DNA of 64,000 bases. Source: Salinarimonas sp. (lineage in GTDB: Bacteria; Pseudomonadota; Alphaproteobacteria; Rhizobiales; Beijerinckiaceae). The stretch is from assembly GCF_040111675.1 (NCBI RefSeq), contig NZ_CP157794.1, positions 186,001 through 250,000 on the forward strand, given 5' to 3'. Under the pieces are notes generated by a model that worked only from the letters and a program-made list of their open reading frames with translations, was not told the DNA's origin and did no database searches. The translations under genes were made by a program, and so were the position numbers. Positions 1 through 8,674 of this stretch are shown piece after piece. How positions within the stretch are numbered: position 1 is the first letter of the stretch; each line of letters starts with the position of its first letter.

Positions 1-904
1 GGTCTCCCGGCGCGAGCGTCTCGGCACGCGCGTAGTCGGCGAGGTTGACGATCGGATCCGCCGCGAAACAGTGCGCGCAGCGCGCCACGTTGTCGAGATA
101 GAGCTGCTCGGGCGCCCAGCCGCCCTGGATCTCGGACATGGCGAGCACCGGGCGGAACACGTTCGTCGGCATGACGGCGCGCACCCCGCCGCGCGGCGTG
201 CCGCTGCGGCGCAGGAGCATGTCGTCGACGCGTGCGTTGAGCTCCGCGCTCAGGCGGGCGCCCTCGTCCATCCGGGCGACGTCGCCGCCGCCGGACATCG
301 CGATGAGGTCGAAACCCGAGCCAGCCCGGCGCGCGTCGCGGGCGCTCAGAACGCAGCTCGCCGCGCCGTCCGAGAACAAGGCGAAAGGCCGCAGGCGATC
401 CTGCGGTCCATGCGCCGCGTCTGCGGCGACCAGGAGAACGTGGCGGTGTCCGCTGGCCACGAGGCCCTCCGCCATCCTCAGCCCCGCCATCAGACCGGCG
501 CAGCGCGCGGCGGTCACCCCGGCGGCCCAGGCGTCCGACACGCCGACCGTGCGCGCGATGTCGCCGATCAGCCGGGCGTGATCCGCGGGCTCGCCGGCGA
601 TCCGGGTCGCGCACAGGAGAAGAGCGTCGATCTCGTGCGGATCGAGATCGGACGCGGCGAGGCTTTCGCCGGCGCTCAGCGCAGCGGTGCGCGCCAGCGG
701 TTCGTCCGCGACGAAGTACCGGTCGAGCCCTAGGAGATCGGGATCGTAGGGCAGGTCGCAGCCCGTGAACAGCGCCTCCATGCCGGGCGTCTCGGCGCAC
801 CGACGCTCGATTCCCCCGAGCCGATACGCGAGTCCGTGAAGATGCGCGCGCGCGACCCCGTCTCGCGCAATGGGCTCGTCGATCCTGTCCGTTCGTGTCG
901 GCAC
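1..904 (-). CDS. 3-oxoacyl-ACP synthase III-like enzyme (partial, 3' end off window)
   Basis: Reading the minus strand from a GTG at 904 gives an open frame of about 300 codons that leaves the window at base 1. It resembles KAS III (FabH/CerJ-like) thiolase-fold enzymes: a putative catalytic Cys at residue 135 in RCAGLMAGL, the SDGAASCVL segment corresponding to the usual GDGA region, and a candidate catalytic His at residue 278 in CAHCFAAD. Such enzymes condense or transfer acyl groups between CoA and carrier proteins. An alternative ATG lies at 781, but it would remove the N-terminal beta-strands. A GAGGTG Shine-Dalgarno-like stretch precedes the GTG at short spacing. It is divergent from the diiron oxidase gene and, by context, belongs to the metabolite cluster. 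Substrate unknown; the C-terminus is not visible. Confidence 0.8.
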   Translation of the reverse strand, partial: MPTRTDRIDEPIARDGVARAHLHGLAYRLGGIERRCAETPGMEALFTGCDLPYDPDLLGLDRYFVADEPLARTAALSAGESLAASDLDPHEIDALLLCATRIAGEPADHARLIGDIARTVGVSDAWAAGVTAARCAGLMAGLRMAEGLVASGHRHVLLVAADAAHGPQDRLRPFALFSDGAASCVLSARDARRAGSGFDLIAMSGGGDVARMDEGARLSAELNARVDDMLLRRSGTPRGGVRAVMPTNVFRPVLAMSEIQGGWAPEQLYLDNVARCAHCFAADPIVNLADYARAETLAPGD

Positions 905-954
905 GGGTCACCTCGCCAGAACGCCGCCGCGCGGTCGAACAGCCGTCCGCGCTC

Positions 955-969
955 GCCTAACCTTTAGGC
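955..969. promoter_or_regulatory. Inverted repeat in divergent promoter region
   Basis: GCCTAA-CCT-TTAGGC is a perfect 6-bp inverted repeat with a 3-bp spacer in the 238-bp gap between the KAS III gene and the oxidase gene. An 8-bp stretch of it, CGCCTAAC, recurs at 18516-18523 in the other divergent intergenic region of the cluster. It could be an operator, but no factor can be assigned. Confidence 0.3.
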
Positions 970-1031
970 CAACGGCGCGGCGCGCCCGTCACGCCGCCGC
1001 ACGCGCGGCCGTAAACCGCGGCGGGCGCGAA

Positions 1032-1048
1032 TTCACGGTGCTTTCACG
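1032..1048 (-). promoter_or_regulatory. Candidate SARP operator: phased CGTGAA direct repeat
   Basis: On the minus strand this reads CGTGAA-N5-CGTGAA, two copies exactly 11 bp apart. The same motif and spacing occur upstream of the cluster's BTAD regulator at 18550-18566. SARP regulators are known to bind short direct repeats spaced by one helical turn, so this is a plausible binding site serving the oxidase (start 1143) and/or the KAS III gene (start 904). Confidence 0.5.
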
Positions 1049-1142
1049 ATCAGGCGACGTCTCGCGTTCCGGTCGTAGGCTATCGAGCAAATGCATCGGC
1101 TCATTTCGCCGGTCGCCATCAGGGAGTTCAAGGGAGGACCCC

Positions 1143-3374
1143 ATGCTCGCGCTCTCACAATCCTGGCGCACGCGCCGCAAGAAGGTGGTTTTCAGCGCCG
1201 GCGCGATCGAGGAAGGCGAGGCCGTGATCGGGCTCGGGGCCGCGGAGGTTCTGCGGCGGCTTCTCCGCGACCGCGAGAGTGAGGCGAGCTTCTACGTCGC
1301 GCGCCGCGTCGTCGCCGCGCGGCTCGAAAGCTTGGCGCCGGACGCGGATCTGGTCGCCGCGACGCTTCCCGCGCCGGGGCGGCTCGATGCGGATGCGCTC
1401 ATCGCCTACGCCGTCGAGCAGGGTGTGGCCTGTGCGCGCACGGTGAGCGACGCGCTCGCGGGCGCCGAGACACGGGTCCATGCGGCGGTCCTGCGCGAGC
1501 GCGCGCCGCTGGCCCTTCTCGCCGGCGGCTGGCTCGATGGAACGAGCCAGCCGGCCGCCCAGCCGGGCGAGACCGCAAACGCCGCCTTCGGCAGGCATTG
1601 GCACTGGCTCGGCGAAGGGATTCCCGAGCGCTCCGCGCCTGCGCAGCGCCGCCGCGGGCTCGAGCGGCGCGGCGTCGTTCTGCCCTCGTGCGCGGCCACG
1701 ACCTTCGTCGACGCGGTCCAGGCGAGCCCCACCACGTCGCTCGCGGCGTCCTTCATGCTCGCGCTCGGCCGGTTCTCGCTGACCTACTTGCCGGAGGTCG
1801 TCGGCTTCGAGGTGGCCTTCCACGCGATCGGCCTCGATCAGGCGCTTCTCGACGCTCCGGACGCGCCGACGGCGGAAGACGGGCGCTTCCTTCTCGAGAC
1901 GATCATGGCCGAGGCGGGTCGGGCGGACGCGGACGAGACGGCGCGGCGCGTCCTTCACGGGGCCGCCGCGGCGCTCTCCATCGAGCGCCGCCATGCAGCT
2001 CTGCTGGCGGAGCTCGCGACGCGCACGGCCGGCCAGAGCCTCGATTCGCGGGTCGCGGCGCTTGTGCGACGCCATGCGCCGATGGCCGGCTCCCAGCACC
2101 GGCGCGTCCGCGTCGGCGGGGTCGCCATGTCGGAGACGTTCTCGCGTCCCGATGTCGACATCGAGGCGTTCATGCGCGCCTTCAAGGCGTCTTCGCATCT
2201 GCGAACCACCTCCGGCGGCTCGTGCCGTTTCGTACAGGCGCTGAAATTCGGCGGGCCGATGTTCGGGATCTTCGATGCCGAGGAGGCGGAGCTGTTCGCG
2301 CTGTGGTCCCGCACGGCGCGCGAGACGGCCGACGGGCCCATCGACCTGAGCGAGCCTAGACCGGAAGATCCCGCGGGTCTGGCCGATCTCGCCGTCCTGC
2401 AGGCCGGCCGGCTCGCAGAGATCGCGATCGCGGACGCCGAGCTCGAGGATCCGCGGGAGACGTTCCACCGCCTCGTGAACGTGGAACTCCATCCGCACGT
2501 GCTCGCCCCGGCGCGCTCCATCGCGGCGGCCAACCTGGAGACCGCTCGGTTCCTGTTCGAGGCCGGCGCTCAGGGCCGTTACACAGACGGCTCGTTCTTC
2601 CCCTATTCCCCCGACGCGCTGCTCGCCCGCGTCGATGCGATCTACTGGGACAAGCTCGTCACGCCCTACACGCCGCTCGAGGCGGTCCCGAGTCGTGACG
2701 AGGTCATCGCTCAGCAGAAAGCCTTCGCGCTCGGCAACCTGATCGACGGAAGCTGGTCCTGGCGCATCGGCGCCGTGAGCGCCTTCGAGCGCCCGAGCGA
2801 TGGGCGACTTTTCGCGATCCACGCCGACGAAATGGGCCTGGGCGACACGCGCAAGAACCACATCACGCTGATCTGCCGCGTCCTCGCCGGCATGGGCGTG
2901 AGCCTTCCGCACATCGCCGATCCGGAGTTCCGGAACGAGACGGAGTTTGCGGACGAGCTCTACGGATTCGCGCTTCACCAGCTGTCGCTGGCGCTGTTCC
3001 CGGACACATTCTACCCGGAGATCGTCGGCTACAATCTCGCCATCGAGATGTTCGGCCTGGGCGAGCTGCGGCTCCACGAGATCCAGAAGCTGAAGGCGCA
3101 CGGCTTCGACGCCATCTACGAGGAGGCGCACCTGTCCATCGACAACGCATCCTCGGGCCATGCGCGGCAATCGGCCGAGATCGTGATCACCTACCTCGAC
3201 GACGTGCGCCGCAGCTTCGGCGAGGCGGAGATGCATGCGGCGTGGGAGCGCGTCTGGACGGGCTATTGCAGCTTCGCGCGCTTCGTCGAGGCGGGGCGGA
3301 TACCGCTTCCCGACGCTCCGGCCGGAATGCCGACGGCCGAGCCCGACGGCGCGCTCGACGTGCTGATCCTATGA
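1143..3374 (+). CDS. Heme-oxygenase-like diiron oxidase (iron-containing redox enzyme) with duplicated fold
   Basis: 743 aa. The start is the ATG after GGGAGGA. The C-terminal half carries the signature of heme-oxygenase-like diiron oxidases (HDO; relatives SznF, UndA, BesC): Glu563 with His573 ten residues on (HADEMGLGDTRKNH), Glu626 in YPEIVGY, and His663-x3-Asp667-x5-His673, all plausible iron ligands. The N-terminal half (about 180-300) repeats the fold, with LPEVVGF near Glu218 mirroring YPEIVGY at 626, but lacks the paired E/H ligands, so it looks like a degenerate second copy. Known HDOs do N-oxygenation, N-N bond formation, decarboxylation or C-C cleavage. In this hydrazine-type cluster an N-oxidation or oxidative-cleavage role is an inference. 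It overlaps the OsmC gene by ATGA, so the two are co-translated. The operon lies divergent from the KAS III gene. Confidence 0.85.
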   Translation: MLALSQSWRTRRKKVVFSAGAIEEGEAVIGLGAAEVLRRLLRDRESEASFYVARRVVAARLESLAPDADLVAATLPAPGRLDADALIAYAVEQGVACARTVSDALAGAETRVHAAVLRERAPLALLAGGWLDGTSQPAAQPGETANAAFGRHWHWLGEGIPERSAPAQRRRGLERRGVVLPSCAATTFVDAVQASPTTSLAASFMLALGRFSLTYLPEVVGFEVAFHAIGLDQALLDAPDAPTAEDGRFLLETIMAEAGRADADETARRVLHGAAAALSIERRHAALLAELATRTAGQSLDSRVAALVRRHAPMAGSQHRRVRVGGVAMSETFSRPDVDIEAFMRAFKASSHLRTTSGGSCRFVQALKFGGPMFGIFDAEEAELFALWSRTARETADGPIDLSEPRPEDPAGLADLAVLQAGRLAEIAIADAELEDPRETFHRLVNVELHPHVLAPARSIAAANLETARFLFEAGAQGRYTDGSFFPYSPDALLARVDAIYWDKLVTPYTPLEAVPSRDEVIAQQKAFALGNLIDGSWSWRIGAVSAFERPSDGRLFAIHADEMGLGDTRKNHITLICRVLAGMGVSLPHIADPEFRNETEFADELYGFALHQLSLALFPDTFYPEIVGYNLAIEMFGLGELRLHEIQKLKAHGFDAIYEEAHLSIDNASSGHARQSAEIVITYLDDVRRSFGEAEMHAAWERVWTGYCSFARFVEAGRIPLPDAPAGMPTAEPDGALDVLIL

Positions 3375-3853
3375 CGAGCCGGAGCGCGATCCGAACGCGC
3401 ATCGTCTGGACCGGCGAGACCCGGATGGACGGCGCCTATTCCCGCGGGCACCTCTGGATGCCGGATGGAGGCCACGCGATCAAGGCCTCGGCGTCACCGC
3501 ACCTGGTGCCGATTCCGCATGCCGATCCCCTCGCCCTCGACCCAGAAGAGGCGCTCCTCGGGGCGCTGGCGAGCTGCCACATGCTGTTCTTTCTTCATCT
3601 GGCCTCGCAGGAGGGCCTCGTGGTGCGCATCTACGAGGACGCCGCGGAGGGTAGGCTCGCGACCGACGCGGACGGCGGGATGAGCCTCGCCTGGGCGCGT
3701 CTGTCGCCGAGCGTCGACTTCGAGGCGATGCTCGGCGACGACGCGCTCGTGGACCTGCACGCGCGCGCCCACGCCCGCTGCATCGTGGCGCGCTCGCTCC
3801 GTACCCGCGTGGAAATCGCCCCGAGGCCGGCGACTACCACCCTCCGGATATGA
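3371..3853 (+). CDS. OsmC family protein
   Basis: 160 aa. It matches the OsmC/Ohr fold: the helix around ALDPEEALLGALASCHMLFF contains the first reactive Cys, and a second Cys sits in HARCIVARSLRTRVEI near the C-terminus. OsmC proteins reduce organic hydroperoxides through this Cys pair in the cytoplasm. The start ATG overlaps the stop of the diiron oxidase (ATGA), implying translational coupling. The 3' end overlaps the convergent P450 gene by 20 bp. A role in detoxifying peroxide by-products or protecting cells from a reactive N-N product is an inference from context only. Confidence 0.8.
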   Translation: MTSRSAIRTRIVWTGETRMDGAYSRGHLWMPDGGHAIKASASPHLVPIPHADPLALDPEEALLGALASCHMLFFLHLASQEGLVVRIYEDAAEGRLATDADGGMSLAWARLSPSVDFEAMLGDDALVDLHARAHARCIVARSLRTRVEIAPRPATTTLRI

Positions 3854-5027
3854 CGGGAATTCGGGCGTTCGCCGAGGGAAGATAGGCGAGCCGGTCGAGC
3901 GCGATCCGCGCCGGCGAGAAGCCGATCTCGGACAGCCCGGCGATCATGCCCGTCGCGATCGCCACCGCGATCCCCGCGCCGGGACAGCGGTGCGCGCCCT
4001 CCGAGAAGGTGTGCAGGACGGGGTCGCGGCGCGCGGGATCGAACACGTCGGGCTCGGGGTTCGCCGCCTCGTCCCGGTTGGCGCTCGCGAGCAGCAGCAG
4101 CACCGTGTCGCCCGGCGCGAGCGCCACCCCGGCGATCTCGGCCGCGTCCGCCAGCACGCGACGAGTGTTCTGGATGGCCGCGTCGTGCCGCGCGGCCTCG
4201 CGTACGACGCCGGCCGCGAGCCCGGGATCGGCTCCGAGGCGCGCCGCGACGTCCGGATGACGGGCGAGCGCGACGAGCGCGTTGCCGACGAGGCCCGCCG
4301 TCGCGTCGTAGGTCTGCGACATGAGCCCGATCACGTTGGCGTCGCGCGCCTCCTCGTCGCCGGGCCGCGCGCGGTCGAGCTCGTCGGCGACGGCGTGCGC
4401 CAGGCCGTGTCCCGGCCGCCGCCACAAGGCGCGCGTCTCGTCCAGCAGCGCAGCGGCGGCGCGCTTCGCGTCCTCGACCTCGGCCGGCGTCGCAATGGGC
4501 GAGATCGCGCCGACGAAGCGCCCGACCAGGGCTGCGAAGGCGCTCGCGCGCTCCGCGGGATAGCCGCAGAGCGCGGCGACGGTCTCGACCGGAATGCGGA
4601 AGGCGAGGTCGGTCGGCGTCGGCGGCGCGGAGGAGTCCTTGGACGACGCCTCGACCGCGGCCCGCGTCCGCGATCGCGCGTCCGCGGCGATCGCCTCCGG
4701 ATCGCAGCCGGCGATCGCCGCGACGATCGCCGTCTTGCGCTGGGCCTGCGCCTGGCCGTCGGTCATCCGTACCAGCCGCCCGAACACGGCGCCGGCGGGC
4801 GAGCCCTCGATGGCCGGCGGCACCGGCTGCCCCGGGGGGCGCACGCGCGCCTGCGGCGCCGCCAGGACGGCTCGCACGGCGGCGCTCGTGGTGGCGAGGA
4901 TGAGCCCGCTCGCCTCGTCGCGCAGCACCGGACCGCGGGCGCGCAGGCCGGCGTAGTAGGGATAGGGATCGGCCATGCCGACGGCATGGGTCGGGTGGGC
5001 GGGCGCTTCGGGCTCGGCTCGGGGCAT
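3834..5027 (-). CDS. Cytochrome P450
   Basis: 397 aa, normal bacterial P450 length. The heme-thiolate loop FSEGAHRCPG carries the axial Cys348; the K-helix ExxR is EAAR. The I-helix segment reads SQTYDATAG: the usual acid-Thr pair appears as Asp-Ala-Thr, so the conserved Thr is replaced by Ala or shifted by one. That is seen in P450s doing non-canonical chemistry. The start at 5027 was chosen because it follows GGAGA and gives a proper N-terminus; the longer frame into the thioesterase gene has none. It is the last gene of the 12-gene operon, 17 bp after the thioesterase. Probably a tailoring oxidation of the cluster's product; substrate unknown. Confidence 0.88.
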   Translation of the reverse strand: MPRAEPEAPAHPTHAVGMADPYPYYAGLRARGPVLRDEASGLILATTSAAVRAVLAAPQARVRPPGQPVPPAIEGSPAGAVFGRLVRMTDGQAQAQRKTAIVAAIAGCDPEAIAADARSRTRAAVEASSKDSSAPPTPTDLAFRIPVETVAALCGYPAERASAFAALVGRFVGAISPIATPAEVEDAKRAAAALLDETRALWRRPGHGLAHAVADELDRARPGDEEARDANVIGLMSQTYDATAGLVGNALVALARHPDVAARLGADPGLAAGVVREAARHDAAIQNTRRVLADAAEIAGVALAPGDTVLLLLASANRDEAANPEPDVFDPARRDPVLHTFSEGAHRCPGAGIAVAIATGMIAGLSEIGFSPARIALDRLAYLPSANARIPVISGGW

Positions 5028-5044
5028 CGCGGGGTCGTCTCCGA

Positions 5045-5803
5045 TCAGATCGTCAGCGAGAGCGCATCGTCCGCGAAGCAGCCTTCGATCTCGGCCACTA
5101 TAGTGGGGCAATTCTCGGTCAGGAACGGGAAGAAGTGCCCTCCCTGGAACACCTGCATGCGCACAGGCGCACGCGTGACACGCTCCCATCCGCGAACGGA
5201 GTCGATCGGCACGTGCATGTCCTCCGCGCCGGCGAGAAGCGTGAAGGGCACGTCGAGGATCGGCTCCGGCGCGAGGCGGTAGGACGCGACGAGAGCGAAG
5301 TCCGCGCGCAGCATGGCCGCGAGATAGGCGCGCACGTCGGCGTCGGCGAGCGCGTCCTCAGGAAGACCGCCGAGCTCCGCCACCGCCTCGACGAAATCGG
5401 CATCCGGCAGCGTCACGGCGCGGCGGACGAAGGGCGACGGGACGAGGCTCGGTTCCCGGCATCCCGAGAGGAACAGGCGCGCCGGCGTATGCGCCTCGCC
5501 GAGACGGCGCGCGACCTCGAAGGCCAGGAGCGCGCCGAGGCTGTGGCCGAAGAAGGCGGTGGGCGCTGGCTCGAGCGCGCCGAGTGCGTCGGCGAGGCTC
5601 GCCGCGAGGCTCGGTATGGCGTCGGCCTGCCCGGCTCCCGCTTCGTGCGGATAGCGCGCAACCAGGAGCTCCACGTCCGGATCGAGACGCGCGCGAAACG
5701 GCTGGAAGGCGTCGGAGGTGCCGCCCGCATGCGGAAAGCAGACGAGCCGCGCACGGGGCGCGCAGCGGCCCTTCTCGCAGAAGAGCTCGTTGAAGAGGGT
5801 CAT
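5045..5803 (-). CDS. Type II thioesterase
   Basis: 252 aa alpha/beta-hydrolase of the TEII family that accompanies NRPS/PKS clusters. The nucleophile is Ser88 in GHSLG, followed by an Asp in the AGAEDMHVP segment and His223 in GGHFF, the usual triad. N-terminal CFPHAGG is the typical oxyanion-side motif. Such enzymes hydrolyse wrongly loaded or stalled acyl groups from carrier proteins. The NRPS here has no integrated TE domain, so this enzyme might also release the product. That is an inference. Confidence 0.9.
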   Translation of the reverse strand: MTLFNELFCEKGRCAPRARLVCFPHAGGTSDAFQPFRARLDPDVELLVARYPHEAGAGQADAIPSLAASLADALGALEPAPTAFFGHSLGALLAFEVARRLGEAHTPARLFLSGCREPSLVPSPFVRRAVTLPDADFVEAVAELGGLPEDALADADVRAYLAAMLRADFALVASYRLAPEPILDVPFTLLAGAEDMHVPIDSVRGWERVTRAPVRMQVFQGGHFFPFLTENCPTIVAEIEGCFADDALSLTI

Positions 5804-5816
5804 GGAGCGCGCTTTC

Positions 5817-7007
5817 TCAGGTCAGCACGCCGTCGGCGAGCGCATCGCCGATGGCGAGAAGCTGTATCTCCGTCGTGCCCTCGTAGATCCGCAGCGCCCG
5901 GATCTCGCGGTAGAGCCGCTCCGTTTCGCTGCCGAGCGCGCAGCCGGCTGCGCCGCACAGCTGCAACGCGTCGTCCACGATCGTCTGCGCCGCTTCGGTG
6001 CCGACGACCTTGGCCATGCAGGAACGCACCGCTGCGCTCGGCTGGCCCGAGTCGGCCTCCCAGGCCGCCTGCAGCGCGACGAGCGTCACCCCGTTCCCGG
6101 CGCACGCCATGCGCGCGAGGCGCGTCGCGCCGAGCTGCGTGCGCGCGAGCGGGCCCGCCTTCACGATCCGCTCGCGCGCATGCCCGAGCGCGACCTGCAG
6201 CGCACGCCGTGCGAACCCGGAGGCGGCTGCGGCCACGGTCAGGCGGAACGCATCGAGCGTCTCTCCCGCGAGCATCAGCCCCAGGCCCTCCTCCCCGACG
6301 AGAGCCGCGCGCGGCGTCTCGCACCCCGAGAGCCGCAGGTGACCGATCGCTCGCGGCGCGACCAGCGCCACCGGCTCCGTGGCGAGGCCGCTCGCAGCGC
6401 GGGCGTCGACGACGACGAGGCTGAGCCCGAGCGGTCCCGGGACGCCCGTCCGCGCCAGGACGCAGTACAGGTCGGCGACGCCGGCATGCGCGATCCACGC
6501 CTTCTCGCCGTCGATTTGGAAGCGGTCCCCCTCCGCCCGCGCCGTGGTGGCGATCCGGGCGAGGTCGGACCCGACGCTCGGCTCCGTGAGCGCGAACGCG
6601 CCGATCACACGACCCTCGCGAAGAGCCCTCACCGCGCCCGCATGGGCGTGGCCTCCGAGCCCGATCGCGAAGGCGCTCAGCGCCTGGATCGAGAAGGAGA
6701 AATCAAGGAGGTCCTCGAGCCAGGCGAAGGCGTGGCGGCACAGGCAGACGGCCCGCAGGTCCCAGGGCGCGCCCGGCTCCGCGGGGATCGCGGCCGCGAG
6801 CCAGCCGTCCCGGGCGAGGAGCGCGACGAAGCCCCGTGCGGCCGCCTCCGGCGCCAAGCCGGCGATGCGGCGCACCTCGTCGCGGGAGTCCCGGACCCAC
6901 CCCTGAAGAGATTCGGCCAGCCGTCGATGCCGCTCCTCGAGCAGCGGCAGCGCCAGCACGGCGGGATCGAACAGCGGCGCGGCGTCGAGATGGTCCGACG
7001 CGTTCAT
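5817..7007 (-). CDS. Acyl-CoA dehydrogenase-like flavoenzyme
   Basis: 396 aa, full length for the ACAD family. Visible features are the FAD-binding segment GAFALTEPSVGSD, the second flavin motif DGEKAWIAHAG, and the C-terminal YEGTTEIQ with the expected catalytic base Glu376. Its start overlaps the stop of the C45 hydrolase gene (ATGA). In metabolite clusters ACAD homologues oxidise carrier-protein-bound amino acyl groups. In triacsin- and azaserine-type pathways a flavoenzyme is thought to oxidise carrier-bound hydrazine intermediates. By context it may desaturate a hydrazinoacetyl-ACP, but that is inferred. Confidence 0.87.
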   Translation of the reverse strand: MNASDHLDAAPLFDPAVLALPLLEERHRRLAESLQGWVRDSRDEVRRIAGLAPEAAARGFVALLARDGWLAAAIPAEPGAPWDLRAVCLCRHAFAWLEDLLDFSFSIQALSAFAIGLGGHAHAGAVRALREGRVIGAFALTEPSVGSDLARIATTARAEGDRFQIDGEKAWIAHAGVADLYCVLARTGVPGPLGLSLVVVDARAASGLATEPVALVAPRAIGHLRLSGCETPRAALVGEEGLGLMLAGETLDAFRLTVAAAASGFARRALQVALGHARERIVKAGPLARTQLGATRLARMACAGNGVTLVALQAAWEADSGQPSAAVRSCMAKVVGTEAAQTIVDDALQLCGAAGCALGSETERLYREIRALRIYEGTTEIQLLAIGDALADGVLT

Positions 7008-8074
7008 GGCAGGGCCTCCGCATTGGGATATTGGGCTCGTGCGCTCAGGACGAGGCCGGGGCCGCGCCGCGGATCGCCGCCACGCAGAGTGATGCGCCCC
7101 GCCGCCGGCTCGAGAACCACCGCCGCGACGGTCCGCTCCCGCGAGAAGCCGGCGGGCGGACGCACGTTGACGGGGGGCTGCGCCAGCGCGTCGAGGATCG
7201 CTTCGGCGTCGTCCGGCAAGGCGTCGATCAGCGACGCAGCCGCCCGTCGACGCGCTGTCGAGCCGTTGCGTGCGAAGATGTTGAGGGTGTCGTCCGCGAG
7301 GTGGTCGGGGTGCTCGAAATGGTTCGCATGGGCGAGGCGCGCACCCTCGATCACGCGCAGCCGTCCCGGCGCCGCCTCGACGCAGGCGACGCGGCGCGGG
7401 TCGCAGAGCATGAAGCTGCGCGACGAGGCGAGCGGCAGCGTCTCCAGCATGGCGAGGGCCTCGGGAACGTCGCGCGCGCGATCGATCAGGTGGCGGATGA
7501 CGAGGTAGGGCGGCACCCCCGCGCCCCATTCGCCGGCGAGGACCAGGTTGAGGCCGACCGCGAGACCCGCCGCGTTCATGCCTAGATAGCCGAGAAGACC
7601 CGTGAAGGTGACGATCACGGCGCGCCCGCCCGCGATGCCTTCGCCGCTCGTCTCGAGGACGTGGAGCTGCTCGTCCATCGGGCCCGCCAGATCCACGGTC
7701 TGGGCGAGGACGGAGCGTCCGTTCTCCGCAACCGCGATCGTGGTGCAGTCGCCCAGCGTGTCGAAACGGCTGTAGCCCATCAGCTCGCGCCGCGCCTGCA
7801 GCAGGACGGCGTCCTCGAGCGGGACGCCCGCGCCGATCGCGAGCCCCTCGATCTCGCTCCAGAGATCGGGCGTGTGGTGCGCGATCGCGCGCGCGATCCC
7901 GGCGAGATCCTCCGAGGCGCGCGCCCGGTCGAACGGCTGTCGCGCGGACAGACGATCGAGCCAGGCGTGCCCGTCGTGGAGGAAGCCGCGGATGCGGTCG
8001 CCTGCGGCGCGACCGTGCGCTTCGCCGCGCAGCCGTGGCGGCCCGCGCAAGGCGATGACCGGGACGCGTCGCAT
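7004..8074 (-). CDS. C45 family Ntn-hydrolase (acyltransferase/amidase)
   Basis: 356 aa. It resembles the acyl-CoA:6-aminopenicillanate acyltransferase (C45, cl. PB) family. The likely nucleophile is Cys110 in LGDCTTIAVAENG, preceded by the helix with RRELMGYSRF, and NAAGLAVGLN forms part of the core. Family members self-process before the Cys, which then becomes N-terminal, and hydrolyse or transfer acyl groups on amines. It sits between a GNAT acyltransferase and an ACAD, with one-base overlaps on both sides. A neat reading is that it removes an acyl group placed by the GNAT after oxidation, or forms an amide in the product. Neither is shown by the sequence. Confidence 0.78.
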   Translation of the reverse strand: MRRVPVIALRGPPRLRGEAHGRAAGDRIRGFLHDGHAWLDRLSARQPFDRARASEDLAGIARAIAHHTPDLWSEIEGLAIGAGVPLEDAVLLQARRELMGYSRFDTLGDCTTIAVAENGRSVLAQTVDLAGPMDEQLHVLETSGEGIAGGRAVIVTFTGLLGYLGMNAAGLAVGLNLVLAGEWGAGVPPYLVIRHLIDRARDVPEALAMLETLPLASSRSFMLCDPRRVACVEAAPGRLRVIEGARLAHANHFEHPDHLADDTLNIFARNGSTARRRAAASLIDALPDDAEAILDALAQPPVNVRPPAGFSRERTVAAVVLEPAAGRITLRGGDPRRGPGLVLSARAQYPNAEALP

Positions 8075-8673
8075 CAGGCGAGCTCCAGATGCGCCTGCAA
8101 CCGCTCCGAGACGGCAGGCCATTCGGCGCGGAGAACGGAATAGAAGATTGCGTCCCGCCGCCGCCCGCCGGGCATGTAGTTGAAGCTTCGCAGCACGCCC
8201 TCCTCGACGGCGCCGATGTTGCGCAGGCCGCGCCGGGCCCGGTCGTTCAGCACGTCGGTCTTGAACTCCACCCGCTCGCAGCCCAGGCGCTCGAAGGCGT
8301 GGCGCAGAAGGACGTGCTTGGCCGCGGCGTTGACCCCGCGCCCCCTGAAATCGCGTCCGAGCCACGACCAGCCGATCTCGATGCGGCGGTCCGCCTCGGC
8401 GAGGTTGCCGAACGACATCGAGCCCGCGACGCGGCCGCTCGCCTTCTCGATCACCGAGAAAACGTAGCGGCGCCCGGCCGCGATATCGGCGAGGCCGGTG
8501 GTCATGAAGGCGTCGAGATCGGCCTCGGCGTCGATCCGGGTGGTGAAGTACGTCCAGATGTCGGATTCGAAGGCGATCTGCGCGAGAGCGTCGCGATCGT
8601 GCGCCTGAAGGGGTCGAAGCAGCACGGTCTCGTTCTCGAGCCGCGCATCGGCGAGTTCGTCGGACCAGGTCAT
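8074..8673 (-). CDS. GNAT N-acyltransferase (RimJ/RimL type)
   Basis: 199 aa. The GNAT fold is recognisable from RIEIGWSWLGRDFRGRGVN, where RDFRGRG is the pyrophosphate-binding loop of motif A, followed by LNDRARRGLRNIGAVEEG typical of RimJ/RimL-like enzymes. It would acylate an amine from acyl-CoA. It lies directly after the ACP gene (1-bp gap) and overlaps the C45 gene by one base. In the triacsin pathway a GNAT acylates the carrier-bound hydrazine (recalled, not checked here), so this enzyme is a candidate for the same step. The acyl donor is unknown. Confidence 0.85.
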   Translation of the reverse strand: MTWSDELADARLENETVLLRPLQAHDRDALAQIAFESDIWTYFTTRIDAEADLDAFMTTGLADIAAGRRYVFSVIEKASGRVAGSMSFGNLAEADRRIEIGWSWLGRDFRGRGVNAAAKHVLLRHAFERLGCERVEFKTDVLNDRARRGLRNIGAVEEGVLRSFNYMPGGRRRDAIFYSVLRAEWPAVSERLQAHLELA

Positions 8674-8674
8674 G

